NCBI GenBank assembly: GCA_963703085.1
Contig: OY969789.1
Coordinates: 3,162,001 to 3,226,000, forward strand
From: DATAEG01 sp963703085
Lineage (GTDB): Bacteria > Actinomycetota > Actinomycetes > Mycobacteriales > Jatrophihabitantaceae
DNA length: 64,000 nt
Direction of reading: 5' to 3'
A program made the position numbers and the translations under genes. Below, piece by piece: positions 7,763 to 16,503 of the stretch (position 1 is its first letter; every line of letters begins with the position of its first letter). The notes beneath the pieces are model-generated. The model worked only from the letters and a program-made list of their open reading frames with translations, did no database searches and was not told where the DNA came from.

Positions 7763-8892
7763 CCCGGCCCCGGCGCAAGGTGCTGATCGTCAGCAACGAC
7801 TTCCCGCCACGATCCGGCGGCATCCAGGCGTTCGTGCACCAGTTGGCGATCCGCTTGCCGGCCGACGATGTCGTCGTCTACGCGTCGGACTACGAGGGCT
7901 CGGCCGAGTTCGACGCAGCGCAAGTCTTTCCGGTGGTCCGTCATCCCACCGGGCTGCTCGTCCCCACCCCGGCGGCCCGGCGTCGCATCGTCGCGACGCT
8001 GCGTGAGCACGGCGCCACCGCCGTCTGGTTCGGGGCAGCGGCTCCGCTTGCGCTGCTCGCCCCGGCGTTGCGCCGAGCGGGAGCCGAGCGGCTGGTCGCG
8101 ACGACGCACGGGCACGAGGTGGGCTGGGCGATGCTGCCCGGCGCGCGGCAGGCGCTGCGACGCATCGGGACGCACTGCGACACCGTCACCTACCTCGGCG
8201 AGTACACCCGGCGCCGGCTGGCCCGCGCGCTGGGCCCGCACGCGACGATGACCCGGCTGACGCCGGGCGTGGACGTCGAGGCATTCAGCCCGCAGGTGTC
8301 CGCTGCAGCGGTGCGGGCGCGCTGGGGGCTCACCGATCGCCCCGTGGTCGTGTGCGTCTCGCGGCTGGTGCCGCGCAAGGGCCAGGACACGCTGATCCGC
8401 GCCCTACCGGACATTCGCCGCGCGGTTCCGGATGCGGCGCTGCTCATCGTCGGCTCCGGCCGGTATCGGGACGCGTTGCGAGCGCTTGCCGTCCAGCAGG
8501 GCGTGGCCGAGCACGTCGTCTTCACCGGGCCGGTGCCGTGGGCGCAACTGCCGGAGCATTTCGCGGCCGGCGACGTGTTCGCGATGCCGTGCCGCACCAG
8601 AAGGGCCGGGATGGACGTCGAGGGACTCGGCATCGTCTACCTCGAAGCCAGCGCTACCGGGCGGGCAGTGGTGGCCGGGGACTCCGGAGGCGCCCCGGAC
8701 GCCGTGCGCCCCGGTGCGACCGGGCTGGTCGTCGATGGCCGCGACGTGCCGGCAGTGGCCGCCGCTGTCGCCGACCTGCTCGGCGACGAGCAGCGCCGCA
8801 CCGCGATGGGACGGGCCGGCCGGGAATGGGCCGAGCGGGAGTGGACCTGGGACGTCGCCGCCGCCCGGCTGGATGCCCTGCTGCAGGCCTGA
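7759..8892 (+). CDS. pimB: GT4 mannosyltransferase, PimB type
   Basis: A 377-residue GT-B glycosyltransferase of family 4. The N-terminal VLIVSNDFPPRSGGIQAFV is characteristic of the GDP-mannose-dependent phosphatidylinositol-monomannoside alpha-1,6-mannosyltransferase (PimB', Rv2188c). The C-terminal half has VCVSRLVPRKGQDTLI and the nucleotide-sugar motif EGLGIVYLEA with GDSGGAPDAV. It would make Ac1PIM2 at the inner face of the membrane, a precursor of PIMs and lipomannan. The GTG start overlaps the upstream stop. Neighbouring acyl-CoA synthetase and, further on, plsC fit an envelope-lipid locus. A different alpha-mannosyl acceptor cannot be excluded by eye. Confidence 0.85.
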   Translation: MTRPRRKVLIVSNDFPPRSGGIQAFVHQLAIRLPADDVVVYASDYEGSAEFDAAQVFPVVRHPTGLLVPTPAARRRIVATLREHGATAVWFGAAAPLALLAPALRRAGAERLVATTHGHEVGWAMLPGARQALRRIGTHCDTVTYLGEYTRRRLARALGPHATMTRLTPGVDVEAFSPQVSAAAVRARWGLTDRPVVVCVSRLVPRKGQDTLIRALPDIRRAVPDAALLIVGSGRYRDALRALAVQQGVAEHVVFTGPVPWAQLPEHFAAGDVFAMPCRTRRAGMDVEGLGIVYLEASATGRAVVAGDSGGAPDAVRPGATGLVVDGRDVPAVAAAVADLLGDEQRRTAMGRAGREWAEREWTWDVAAARLDALLQA

Positions 8893-8915
8893 GCAGCTGC
8901 ATCACGGCGGCTACG

Positions 8916-8955
8916 GTCCTGCACGAGGAACGTCAGAGCGCTCGCGGTGCAGGAC
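8916..8955. terminator. Inverted repeat between convergent pimB and fadD
   Basis: GTCCTGCAC (8916-8924) and GTGCAGGAC (8947-8955) are perfect inverted 9-mers around a 22-nt spacer with partial internal pairing, followed by a GC-rich stretch. It could terminate both convergent genes. Weak because the loop is long. Confidence 0.4.
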
Positions 8956-8994
8956 GGCACCGGCCGGAGCCGGACCGCGCGGCGGGCCGGTCGG

Positions 8995-10803
8995 TCAGCT
9001 GTACAGCTCGGCGATCTGTGCGGCGTTCTCCTTCAGCACGACGTTGCGCTTCAGCTTCAGCGAGGGCGTGATCTGGCCGGCCTCTTCGGTCCAGTCCGCC
9101 GGCAGGATGGTGAACGCCCGGATCGACTCAGCCTTGCTGACCGCCTTGTTCGCGGAGTCGATGGCCGCCTGCACCTCGGCACGGAGGTCCGGGTCGTCGA
9201 CCAGGTCGGCGATCGGCGTATCGGCGGCCCGACCGTTCTTCTCCAGCCACTGCGGGAAGGCTTCTGGATCGATGGTCACCAGCGCGCCGATGAACGGCTT
9301 CTGGTCGCCGACGACGAGACACTGGCTCACCAGCCAGTGCGCGCGGGCGCGGTCCTCGAGCACGGCGGGAGCGACGTTCTTGCCACCAGCGGTGACGATG
9401 ATCTCCTTCTTGCGACCGGTGATCCGCACGAACCCGTCCGCGTCGATCTCGCCGATGTCGCCGGTATGGAACCAGCCGTCGGTCAGGGCCTCAGCGGTGG
9501 CCTCGGCGTTGTTCCAATACCCGTGGAAGACCACGCCGCCCTTCATGAGCAGCTCGCCGTCCTCGGCGATGCGCAGGGTCAGGCCGGCCAGCGGCTGACC
9601 GACGGTGCCGATCTTGATCGCGTCCGGTCGGTTCACCGTTGCCGCCGCCGTGGTCTCGGTGAGGCCGTACCCCTCGTAGACGGTCACCCCGACGCCGCGG
9701 AAGAAGTGCCCCAGGCGTTCGCCCAGCGGTGCGCCGCCGGAGATGGCCGCTTCGCAGTTGCCGCCGAGCGCGGCCTTGATCTTGGCGTAGACGAGCTTGT
9801 CGAACAGCTTGTGCTGCAGCTTGAGAGCGATCGGCACCGACCCGGTCACCAGGCTGCGCGAGTAGTCGATGGCGACCTTCTCGGCGCGGTCGAAGATCTT
9901 GCCGTGGCCCTCGGCGTGCGCCTTCTGCTTCGCGGTGTTGTACACCTTCTCGAACACCCGCGGCACACTCAGCACGAACTTGGGCTGGAACCCGGCCAGG
10001 TCCTCCAGCAGGTTGCGCACGTCCGGCGCGTGACCCAATGTGCAGCCGGTGGCGATGGTGCCGACCTCGATGACCCGGCCGAAGACGTGGGCGATCGGAA
10101 TGAACAGCAGCGTCGAAGCCTGGTCGTTGAGCAGACCGCCCAGGTAGCTCTGCACCTGGGTCACCTCGAAGATGAAGTTGCCGTGGGTCAGCTCGCAGCC
10201 TTTGGGCCGCCCGGTCGTTCCCGAGGTGTAGATGATCGACGCCAGATCATTCGGGGTCACCGCCTCGCGACGCTGGTGCACCTGCTCGTCGGTGGCCGCC
10301 CCGGCGAGCCCGGAGATGGTCTCCAGTCCGCCGTCGTCGAGGACCCAGACGTGGTTCAGGTCGGGGGCATCGTGGCGAACGGAGTCGACGATCGCGGCGT
10401 GCTCGGCGTTCTCCACGACGACGGCACTCGCGCCGGAGTTGCTCAGGATCCACTGCACCTGCTCGGCGCTGGACGTCTCATAGATGGGCACGGTTGCCGC
10501 GCCGACCGACAGGATCGCGAAGTCCAGCACGGTCCACTCGTAGCGGGTCCGGCTCATCAACCCGATGCGGTCGCCCGGCCGGATGCCTGCATTGATCAGC
10601 CCGCGAGCGGCGCCGAGCACCTCGGCGGCGAACTGCCGGGACGTGACGTCCTGCCAGGCGTCGTCCACGCGCCGGCGCAGCGCGACGTGGTCCGGCCGGT
10701 TCTCGAGGTTGCCGAACACGTAGTCCGCGACGTTCTGTTCGGGTGCTTCGACCGCGGTCTGCGGGAGGGTGAATTCCGACACGGTGTGTTCGGTGGCGGT
10801 CAA
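8995..10803 (-). CDS. fadD: Long-chain fatty-acid-CoA ligase, FadD15 type
   Basis: A 602-residue AMP-forming acyl-CoA synthetase. Motifs are the phosphate-binding loop IYTSGTTGRPKGCELTHGN, YEGYGLTETTAAATVNRP and WFHTGDIGEIDADG, and the C-terminal catalytic Lys region ITGRKKEIIVTAGGKNVAP. It activates fatty acids with ATP and CoA for lipid synthesis or degradation. The open frame extends to 11061, but that part overlaps the divergent SRPBCC gene; TTG 10803 is preceded by AGGGG at 8 nt and gives the normal family length (GTG 10782 is the alternative). Position matches Rv2187. Confidence 0.93.
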   Translation of the reverse strand: MTATEHTVSEFTLPQTAVEAPEQNVADYVFGNLENRPDHVALRRRVDDAWQDVTSRQFAAEVLGAARGLINAGIRPGDRIGLMSRTRYEWTVLDFAILSVGAATVPIYETSSAEQVQWILSNSGASAVVVENAEHAAIVDSVRHDAPDLNHVWVLDDGGLETISGLAGAATDEQVHQRREAVTPNDLASIIYTSGTTGRPKGCELTHGNFIFEVTQVQSYLGGLLNDQASTLLFIPIAHVFGRVIEVGTIATGCTLGHAPDVRNLLEDLAGFQPKFVLSVPRVFEKVYNTAKQKAHAEGHGKIFDRAEKVAIDYSRSLVTGSVPIALKLQHKLFDKLVYAKIKAALGGNCEAAISGGAPLGERLGHFFRGVGVTVYEGYGLTETTAAATVNRPDAIKIGTVGQPLAGLTLRIAEDGELLMKGGVVFHGYWNNAEATAEALTDGWFHTGDIGEIDADGFVRITGRKKEIIVTAGGKNVAPAVLEDRARAHWLVSQCLVVGDQKPFIGALVTIDPEAFPQWLEKNGRAADTPIADLVDDPDLRAEVQAAIDSANKAVSKAESIRAFTILPADWTEEAGQITPSLKLKRNVVLKENAAQIAELYS

Positions 10804-10996
10804 GGTCAGGGCCCCTGTTCGATGATTCCGCGCCGCGCCCAGGCAAGGCGACGATTCGGCACAACGGTAACTGTTTCCCGGACATCCGGGGAAGCCGATC
10901 CTGATGCGTCCGGTGCGGCCGGCCCGCTCCGGCGCCGGGCTGCACCGTTCTGGGCGCTGGCGGACGATCTCGAGGCAGGCCGGTAGCCTTCGCCGC

Positions 10997-11440
10997 ATGG
11001 CCGATGAATCAACGCAGTCCATCGTGATCAACGCGGAGCCGGCCGCCATCATGGCAGTCATCGCCGACTTCGCTAGCTATCCGCAGTGGGCTGCGTCGGT
11101 GAAGAGCTGTGAGGTGATCGAGCCGGGCAGCGGAGCGGAGCAACGGGCGAAGCGGGTTGCCTTCGCGATCGATGCCTCGGTGTTCCGCGACAAGTACGAA
11201 CTGGAGTACCAGTGGAGCGGCGACACCAAGGTCGAGTGGACGCTGGTGAAGGGGCAGATGCAGAGAGCCCAACACGGCTCGTACACCCTTGAGCAGGGCG
11301 ATCAGGGCACCAAAGTCACCTACGCGCTGTCGGTCGAACTGACCATGCCGATGCTCGGGATGCTCAAGCGCAAGGGCGAAAAGGTCGTCATGGACACGGC
11401 ACTGAAGGAACTGAAGAAGCGCGTCGAGACTGGGAGCTGA
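10997..11440 (+). CDS. SRPBCC / polyketide cyclase-like protein
   Basis: A 147-residue START/SRPBCC-fold protein with the typical opening VINAEPAAIMAVIADFASYPQWAASVKSCEV and C-terminal helix. It corresponds to TB16.3 (Rv2185c) in position; such proteins bind a hydrophobic ligand in a central cavity, but ligand and reaction are unknown. ATG 10997 is chosen over upstream in-frame starts because TAGCCT (10984-10989) lies 7 nt before it. It heads a run with the ArsA-like ATPase (8-nt gap), a small CxxCPxC protein and a ROK kinase. Confidence 0.85.
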   Translation: MADESTQSIVINAEPAAIMAVIADFASYPQWAASVKSCEVIEPGSGAEQRAKRVAFAIDASVFRDKYELEYQWSGDTKVEWTLVKGQMQRAQHGSYTLEQGDQGTKVTYALSVELTMPMLGMLKRKGEKVVMDTALKELKKRVETGS

Positions 11441-11448
11441 GGCCGGCC

Positions 11449-12666
11449 GTGCGGATCGTCTTCTTCACCGGCAAGGGCGGCGTCGGCAAGACCACCGCGG
11501 CCGCGGCCACAGCGGTGCGCCTCGCACAACGCGGTACGAAGACATTGCTGCTGTCCGCCGACGCCGCGCACTCCGTCGCCGACGTGCTGGGCCATCCGCT
11601 GACCGACCAGCCGATCGAGGTCGCCGACGGGCTCGCGGCGGCCCAGTTGGATCCGCAACGCCGGCTGGAGACAGCCTGGAGCACGGTGCAACGTCATCTC
11701 GCCGGGATGTTGCAGCACGGCGGCGCCGACCCCATCGCGGCGGAAGAACTCACCGTGTTGCCCGGCGTCGAGGAGGTGCTGGCGTTACTCGCCGTCCGCG
11801 ACCACGCGGCGGCCGGCCGCTATGACGCGATCGTGGTCGATTGCGGGCCGAGCGCCGAGACGCTGCGGCTGCTGGCGGTGCCGGACACGCTGGCCTGGTA
11901 CTTGGATCGGATCCTGCCGATGCAGCGCCGGCTGGCCCGCAGCGCCCGACCGCTGGCCGGTCTGTTCGGCGCGCGCGGCGCGGTGCCAACGGACGCTCTT
12001 TTCGACGCCGTCCTCGCCCTGACCGACGACCTGCGCAGCGTGCGCGAACTCGTCGGCAACCCGGACATCTCCAGCGTGCGATTGGTACTCACGCCGGAGT
12101 CGATGGTGGTGGCCGAGGCGCGGCGAACGTTCACTGCGCTCTGCCTGTACGGCTACCAGATCGACGGTGTCGTGGCCAACCGCGTGCTGCCCTCGGGCGC
12201 CGGGGACTGGGGCGCGGCATGGCGCGGCACGCAGCGCGACCAACTCGCCGCGGTTGCCGAGTCGTTTCCCGACGTGCCGCTGGCTCAGGCGTCGTACCGC
12301 AGCAACGAGCCGATCGGGTTGGCTGAGCTGGCCTCGGTGGCCGACGAGCTCTACGGCTCGCTGCCGGGTGCCGACCCGGTGAGCGGCAGTCGGGCGCAGC
12401 GCCCGTTCCTGAGCGTCGAGGCGGACGGCACCGACTTCGTTCTGACCGTGGCCTTGCCGCTAGCCGAGCGAGCCGCGGTGTCCGCAGCGCGCAGTGGTGA
12501 CGACCTCGTCCTCACTGTCGCCGGGCACCGGCGACTCATCGCCCTGCCCAGCGTGCTGCGTCGGTGCCAGGTCGGCAGCGGACGGTTCACCGACGGACTG
12601 CTGCGGATGCGGTTCACCCGCGATCCTGCGCAGTGGCCGCGCGATGTCGCACCCGGAGAGCGATGA
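11449..12666 (+). CDS. ArsA/Get3-like ATPase
   Basis: A 405-residue P-loop ATPase of the ArsA family. The deviant Walker A GKGGVGKTTAAA is at residues 8-19, the switch I Asp lies in SADAAHSVADVLG, and IVVDCGPSAETLRLLAVPDTL is Walker B/switch II. The C-terminal part (about 300-405) is a small beta-rich domain, with ADGTDFVLTVALPLAERA, resembling the HSP20-like ArsA tail of actinobacterial homologues. Arsenite transport is unlikely because no arsB or arsR is near; a chaperone or targeting role for a membrane or lipid partner is inferred. Position matches Rv2184c. Its stop overlaps the next start (ATGA). Confidence 0.85.
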   Translation: MRIVFFTGKGGVGKTTAAAATAVRLAQRGTKTLLLSADAAHSVADVLGHPLTDQPIEVADGLAAAQLDPQRRLETAWSTVQRHLAGMLQHGGADPIAAEELTVLPGVEEVLALLAVRDHAAAGRYDAIVVDCGPSAETLRLLAVPDTLAWYLDRILPMQRRLARSARPLAGLFGARGAVPTDALFDAVLALTDDLRSVRELVGNPDISSVRLVLTPESMVVAEARRTFTALCLYGYQIDGVVANRVLPSGAGDWGAAWRGTQRDQLAAVAESFPDVPLAQASYRSNEPIGLAELASVADELYGSLPGADPVSGSRAQRPFLSVEADGTDFVLTVALPLAERAAVSAARSGDDLVLTVAGHRRLIALPSVLRRCQVGSGRFTDGLLRMRFTRDPAQWPRDVAPGER

Positions 12667-13022
12667 GTACTCCCGGTGCCGGCGCCCATGGCGAGACGCC
12701 GCTGACCGACGAGCTGGCCGAGCTGCTGGTTGCTGCCCAGGGCTGGGTGAGCCGGGCCACCGCGAACCACCAGGTAGCGACCGGTGCATCGGAGTGCACC
12801 GGATGCCCGCTGTGCCGGCTGATCTCAGTACTGCGCGGCGACCGTCCCGAGGTGACCGAGAAGATGTTGGACGTGGTGAACTCCGTGGTGACCGGTCTGC
12901 GCGGTGCGTTCGAGGCACCGCCCGCCGAGCCGGCCTCCGACCCGGCTGCGTCGCCGGCGTCCGATCCGGCGCCGCCCAGCCGGGTCCAGCCCATCGACCT
13001 GACCGACCCGGAAGAGGACTGA
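12663..13022 (+). CDS. Small conserved protein with a CxxCPxC motif
   Basis: A 119-residue protein. Residues 10-85 are helical with ECTGCPLCRLISVLRG (C-x2-C-P-L-C) at about 43-58; the tail is Ala/Pro/Asp-rich and acidic, probably disordered. The Cys triad could hold metal or be redox-active (inferred). It is translationally coupled to the ArsA-like ATPase and followed 3 nt later by the ROK kinase, an arrangement seen in streptomycetes and relatives, so it may assist the ATPase. No function is known to me. Confidence 0.75.
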   Translation: MSTPGAGAHGETPLTDELAELLVAAQGWVSRATANHQVATGASECTGCPLCRLISVLRGDRPEVTEKMLDVVNSVVTGLRGAFEAPPAEPASDPAASPASDPAPPSRVQPIDLTDPEED

Positions 13023-13025
13023 GCG

Positions 13026-13991
13026 TTGCCACTCGCGATCGGCGTCGACATCGGCGGCACCAAGGTGCTGGCCGGTGTGGTGGACGACAACGGCTCGGTG
13101 CTGGACCGGGAGCTGCGCGGTACGCCCAGCCACGACATCGAGGAGACCGAGGCCGTCATCACGGACGTCGTCACGAAGCTGACGGCCCGTCACGACATCA
13201 CCGCCGTCGGGATCGGCGCCGCGGGCTGGATCGGAGCCGACCGGGCAACCGTGCTGTTCTCACCGCATCTGGCCTGGCGCAACGAACCACTGCGCGATGC
13301 CTTGATGCAGCGCATCGGCCGGCCGGTTCTCATCGAGAACGATGCCAACGCCGCGGCCTGGGCGGAGTATCGGTTCGGCGCGGCGCAGGGCGAGCCGGTC
13401 GTCGTCTGCATCACGTTGGGGACGGGCATCGGCGGTGGCTTGGTGCTGGACGGCAAGCTGTACCGCGGTGCGTACGGGGTGGGCGCGGAATACGGGCACA
13501 TGACCTTGGTACCGCACGGCCGGCGTTGCGCCTGCGGAAACAGTGGGTGCTGGGAGATGTATGCCTCCGGAACCGCCCTCGCCCGCGACGCGCAGGAGGT
13601 CGCCGAAGCATCGCCGGTGGCGGCGCACCGACTGCTCGCGATGGTCAACGGCGACCGGCGCCGGATCGACGGACCCCTGGTGACAACTGCGGCGCAGAAC
13701 GGAGATCCGGTGGCAACCAGCATCTACACCGCGATGGGGCGGTGGCTGGGCAACGGCATGGCCACCCTGGCCGCGGCGCTGGACCCGAGCATCTTCGTCG
13801 TGGGCGGCGGCGTGTCGCAGGCCGGGGAGCGGCTGCTCCTCGAACCGGCCCGCCAGGCGTTCGGCGAGTCGCTCACCGGCCGCGGGTTCCGCCCCATCGC
13901 CCGGATCGAGATGGCGCAATTCGGCCCGGAGGCCGGTCTGGTCGGCGCCGCCGACCTGGCCCGGCAGACCCTCGCCGACCCGCCGAGCTGA
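13026..13991 (+). CDS. glkA: ROK-family glucokinase
   Basis: A 321-residue sugar kinase. The phosphate-1 motif is IGVDIGGTKVLAGVVD, the catalytic Asp lies in VLIENDANAAAWAE, and the ROK signature includes EYGHMTLV followed by the zinc-binding CACGNSGCWEMYASG. It phosphorylates glucose with ATP to glucose-6-phosphate and may contribute to glucose repression as in Streptomyces. The TTG start follows the previous stop by 3 nt, so it is part of the SRPBCC-ArsA run. Glucose specificity is inferred from family and neighbourhood. Confidence 0.9.
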   Translation: MPLAIGVDIGGTKVLAGVVDDNGSVLDRELRGTPSHDIEETEAVITDVVTKLTARHDITAVGIGAAGWIGADRATVLFSPHLAWRNEPLRDALMQRIGRPVLIENDANAAAWAEYRFGAAQGEPVVVCITLGTGIGGGLVLDGKLYRGAYGVGAEYGHMTLVPHGRRCACGNSGCWEMYASGTALARDAQEVAEASPVAAHRLLAMVNGDRRRIDGPLVTTAAQNGDPVATSIYTAMGRWLGNGMATLAAALDPSIFVVGGGVSQAGERLLLEPARQAFGESLTGRGFRPIARIEMAQFGPEAGLVGAADLARQTLADPPS

Positions 13992-14052
13992 CCGCTGAAC
14001 TCACCCGCCGAACTCATCCGCTGAACTGACCCGCTCAACTGACCCGCTCAAC
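13989..14052 (+). repeat. Imperfect tandem 13-nt repeat before the hemerythrin gene
   Basis: About five copies of a 12-13-nt unit (CCGCTGAACTCAC, CCGCCGAACTCAT, CCGCTGAACTGAC, CCGCTCAACTGAC, then a partial CCGCTCAACAA) fill the gap from the ROK stop to the Shine-Dalgarno of the next gene. The unit is purely intergenic. Confidence 0.85.
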
Positions 14053-14065
14053 AAGGGACATGTGC

Positions 14066-14590
14066 ATGGACATCACGCAGTTGATCCTCGACGACCACCA
14101 CGAGCAGCGCCGGCTGTTCGCCCTGCTCGAGCAGGTCGACGCCGCTGACACGGCCAGCCTGGCAGCCATCTGGGGCCGGCTCGCCGCGTTCCTCGACGTC
14201 CATGCCGAGGCCGAGGAGCAATTGTTCTATCCGGCCTTGTTGGCGCTGGGCAAGGGCGTCGACGGCGACCATCCCCCGGAGGAAGAGACCGAGGACGCCA
14301 TCGGCGACCACAACGACATCCGCGACGCGGTGGCCCGAGCGGGCGACCACCCGGTCGGCTCGGCCGAGTGGTGGGACGCCGTGGCGGCGGCGAACAAGGC
14401 AAACGGCGATCACATGGCCGAGGAGGAGCGCGAGGGCCTGACCGACTTCCGCCGCAACGCGACGTTGGCCACCCGGCACGATCTGGGCGTCGCCTTTGCC
14501 GTGTTCGAGGCCGCGCACGTCACCGGCGTCGAGCCGGTCGACAAAGACCCGAAGGAGTACGTCGACGAGCACGAGCGCAGCGGCGAATGA
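14066..14590 (+). CDS. Hemerythrin-like HHE domain protein
   Basis: A 174-residue four-helix protein with a diiron-binding ligand set: DDHHEQRRLFALLE, VHAEAEEQLFYPALL, GDHNDIRDAVARAGDH and DHMAEEEREGLTDFR. Such proteins bind oxygen or sense redox/NO, or store iron. ATG 14066 is chosen over ATG 14060 because AAGGGA (14053-14058) is 7 nt from it but only 1 nt from the earlier codon. The stop overlaps the start of the EEP gene (ATGA). Confidence 0.88.
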   Translation: MDITQLILDDHHEQRRLFALLEQVDAADTASLAAIWGRLAAFLDVHAEAEEQLFYPALLALGKGVDGDHPPEEETEDAIGDHNDIRDAVARAGDHPVGSAEWWDAVAAANKANGDHMAEEEREGLTDFRRNATLATRHDLGVAFAVFEAAHVTGVEPVDKDPKEYVDEHERSGE

Positions 14591-15288
14591 CCGTCCTGCG
14601 GCTGCTGTCCTACAACGTTCGCTCACTGCGGGACGACTCGGCTGCAGTGGCGCGGGTGATCCGCGATGCGAAGCCCGACGTGGTCTGCATCCAGGAGGCG
14701 CCGCGGTTCCTGCGCTGGCGATCCAAGTGCGCGAGCCTGGCTCGGCGCAGCGGCCTGGTGGTGATCGCCGGCGGCCGGCGGCCCGGTGCGAACCTGGTGC
14801 TGTCCAGCCTTGGTGTCGACGTGATCGCCGCCCACGAGGTCCGATTCACCAAGGACCCGAAGCTGCATCAGCGCGGGGCAGTCATCGCGGTGCTGGCCAA
14901 GGGCGGGCATCGGTTCGCGGTGGCCGGCACGCACCTCGATCTGGCTGCCGACCCGCGACTGCGGCACGTCGGTGAACTGCGCGATCACGCCAGCCGGCTC
15001 GTCCCGGTCGGCGTGCCCTTGATCGTCGCCGGCGACATGAACGAGGAGCCGGGCGACCCCGCGTGGCGCGCCCTCACCGACCTCGGGATGGACGCCTTCG
15101 CCGCTGTCGGAACGGGCGACGGCTACACCTTCAGCGCCCGGGACCCGAGGCGCCGCATCGACGGAGTGTTCCTCGGCCAGCCGCTCACAGCGAGGTCCGC
15201 CACGGTTCTGGAGTCGCCGGACGTCCAGGTGGCCAGCGACCACCGTCCGTTGCTCGTCGAGATCGACCTGGACGGCGCGACGCGGTGA
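14587..15288 (+). CDS. Endonuclease/exonuclease/phosphatase (EEP) family hydrolase
   Basis: A 233-residue metal-dependent phosphohydrolase: RLLSYNVRSLRDD (N), VVCIQEAPRF (metal-binding E), AGTHLDLAAD (H), IVAGDMNEEPGD (DxN), and C-terminal SDHRPLLVEIDL (DH pair). The family includes nucleases, inositol-phosphate and sphingomyelin phosphodiesterases; the substrate is not decided by sequence. No signal peptide, so cytoplasmic. It overlaps both neighbours by 4 nt, making a coupled hemerythrin-EEP-GH3 run. Confidence 0.87.
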   Translation: MTVLRLLSYNVRSLRDDSAAVARVIRDAKPDVVCIQEAPRFLRWRSKCASLARRSGLVVIAGGRRPGANLVLSSLGVDVIAAHEVRFTKDPKLHQRGAVIAVLAKGGHRFAVAGTHLDLAADPRLRHVGELRDHASRLVPVGVPLIVAGDMNEEPGDPAWRALTDLGMDAFAAVGTGDGYTFSARDPRRRIDGVFLGQPLTARSATVLESPDVQVASDHRPLLVEIDLDGATR

Positions 15289-16499
15289 GCCGACGGTGGT
15301 TGGTCGGCCTGCTCGCGGTGCTGATCACTGCGGTGGCGTGTACTTCTGCGAAACCGCCGGCCGGGTCGTCCGGTCGCCCCTCCGCCAGCATCGGATCGAC
15401 GGCGAGTGCGCTGAGCCGGGCGCCGACAACGACGCCGCGACCGCCGCCGGAAGACCCGCGCCTCACCGCGGCGAAGCGGGCACTCGCCGGGATGTCGGCC
15501 GGGCAGAAGGTTGCCCAATTGGTGATGACCGCGACGTCCGCCGGCTATGCCGACGCGCGGACGCTCGCGCTGATCAGGACGGGTGCCGTCGGCTCGGTGC
15601 TGCTCAACGGTCACAGCGCGGCCGGGCGCACTGCGACGAAATCGATCACCCGCACGCTGCAGGCGGCCGTCCCGGCCGGCGGGCCCGCGCTGTTCATCGC
15701 GACCGACCAGGAGGGGGGCTACGTGCAAGACCTGGCCGGGCCGGGGTTCGAGCGGATCCCACCGGGACTGCAGCAGGGCCGGCTCGCCCCGGCGACGCTG
15801 CAGGTGGACGCCACCCGCTGGGCCGCTCAACTCGCCGCGGCTGGAGTGAACCTGAACCTGGGACCCGTGCTCGACACCGTGCCCAGCCCGGCTTTCGCAC
15901 CGCGGAACCCGCCGATCGGCTCGCTCGACCGGCAGTACGGCTACCTCCCATCCGTGGTGAGCAGCCATGGACTTGCTGCGATCGCGGGGATGACGGCCGG
16001 CGGAGTCGACACGGCGGTGAAGCACTTTCCGGGCTTGGGCCGGGTCACCGGCAACACGGACACCACGACCGGTGTCACCGACACGCAGACGACCGCCGAC
16101 GACCCGTACCTGGCTCCGTTCGCCGCCGCAGCGAAGGCGGGAGTGCCGTTCGTGATGATCTCGACCGCGATCTACCGCCGGATCGACCCCTCCGCGCCGG
16201 CGGCGTTCTCCGCGAAAATCGTCACCGGTTTGCTCCGCCAGAAGCTCGGCTTCGGCGGCGTCGTGATCAGCGATGATGTCGGCGCTGCCGCGCAGGTCGC
16301 GTCGATCCCCGTGGGGCGGCGTGCGGTCCGGTTCATCGCCGCCGGCGGCGACATCATCCTCACCGCGGCTGTCGATCAGGTGCCGGCAATGCGCTCGGCA
16401 TTGCTGGCTGCGATGCACGGCGCCGCGTTCGCCAGGAAGGTCGACGCCGCCGTGCTGCGGGTCTTGCTGGCCAAGGCGAAGCGCGGGCTGATGCATTGA
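15285..16499 (+). CDS. Lipoprotein of glycoside hydrolase family 3 (NagZ-like)
   Basis: A 404-residue exported lipoprotein: signal core LVGLLAVLITAVAC with lipobox AVAC (Cys about residue 19), a Ser/Pro/Thr-rich linker, then a GH3 TIM barrel beginning MSAGQKVAQLVM. The sugar-binding segment KHFPGLGRVTGNTD and the nucleophile strand VVISDDVGAAA are present. NagZ enzymes use an Asp-His dyad (DxH) just after KHFPGHG as general acid/base; here that loop reads NTDTTTGVTD without a His. This is also common in actinobacterial GH3 lipoproteins, so activity may differ. A cell-wall beta-N-acetylglucosaminidase role is inferred. Confidence 0.85.
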   Translation: MSRRWLVGLLAVLITAVACTSAKPPAGSSGRPSASIGSTASALSRAPTTTPRPPPEDPRLTAAKRALAGMSAGQKVAQLVMTATSAGYADARTLALIRTGAVGSVLLNGHSAAGRTATKSITRTLQAAVPAGGPALFIATDQEGGYVQDLAGPGFERIPPGLQQGRLAPATLQVDATRWAAQLAAAGVNLNLGPVLDTVPSPAFAPRNPPIGSLDRQYGYLPSVVSSHGLAAIAGMTAGGVDTAVKHFPGLGRVTGNTDTTTGVTDTQTTADDPYLAPFAAAAKAGVPFVMISTAIYRRIDPSAPAAFSAKIVTGLLRQKLGFGGVVISDDVGAAAQVASIPVGRRAVRFIAAGGDIILTAAVDQVPAMRSALLAAMHGAAFARKVDAAVLRVLLAKAKRGLMH

Positions 16500-16503
16500 C
16501 CGG

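Noticed and set aside
8947..10986. A 679-residue plus-strand frame opposite fadD
   Set aside because: Shadow of the acyl-CoA synthetase with no motifs of its own.
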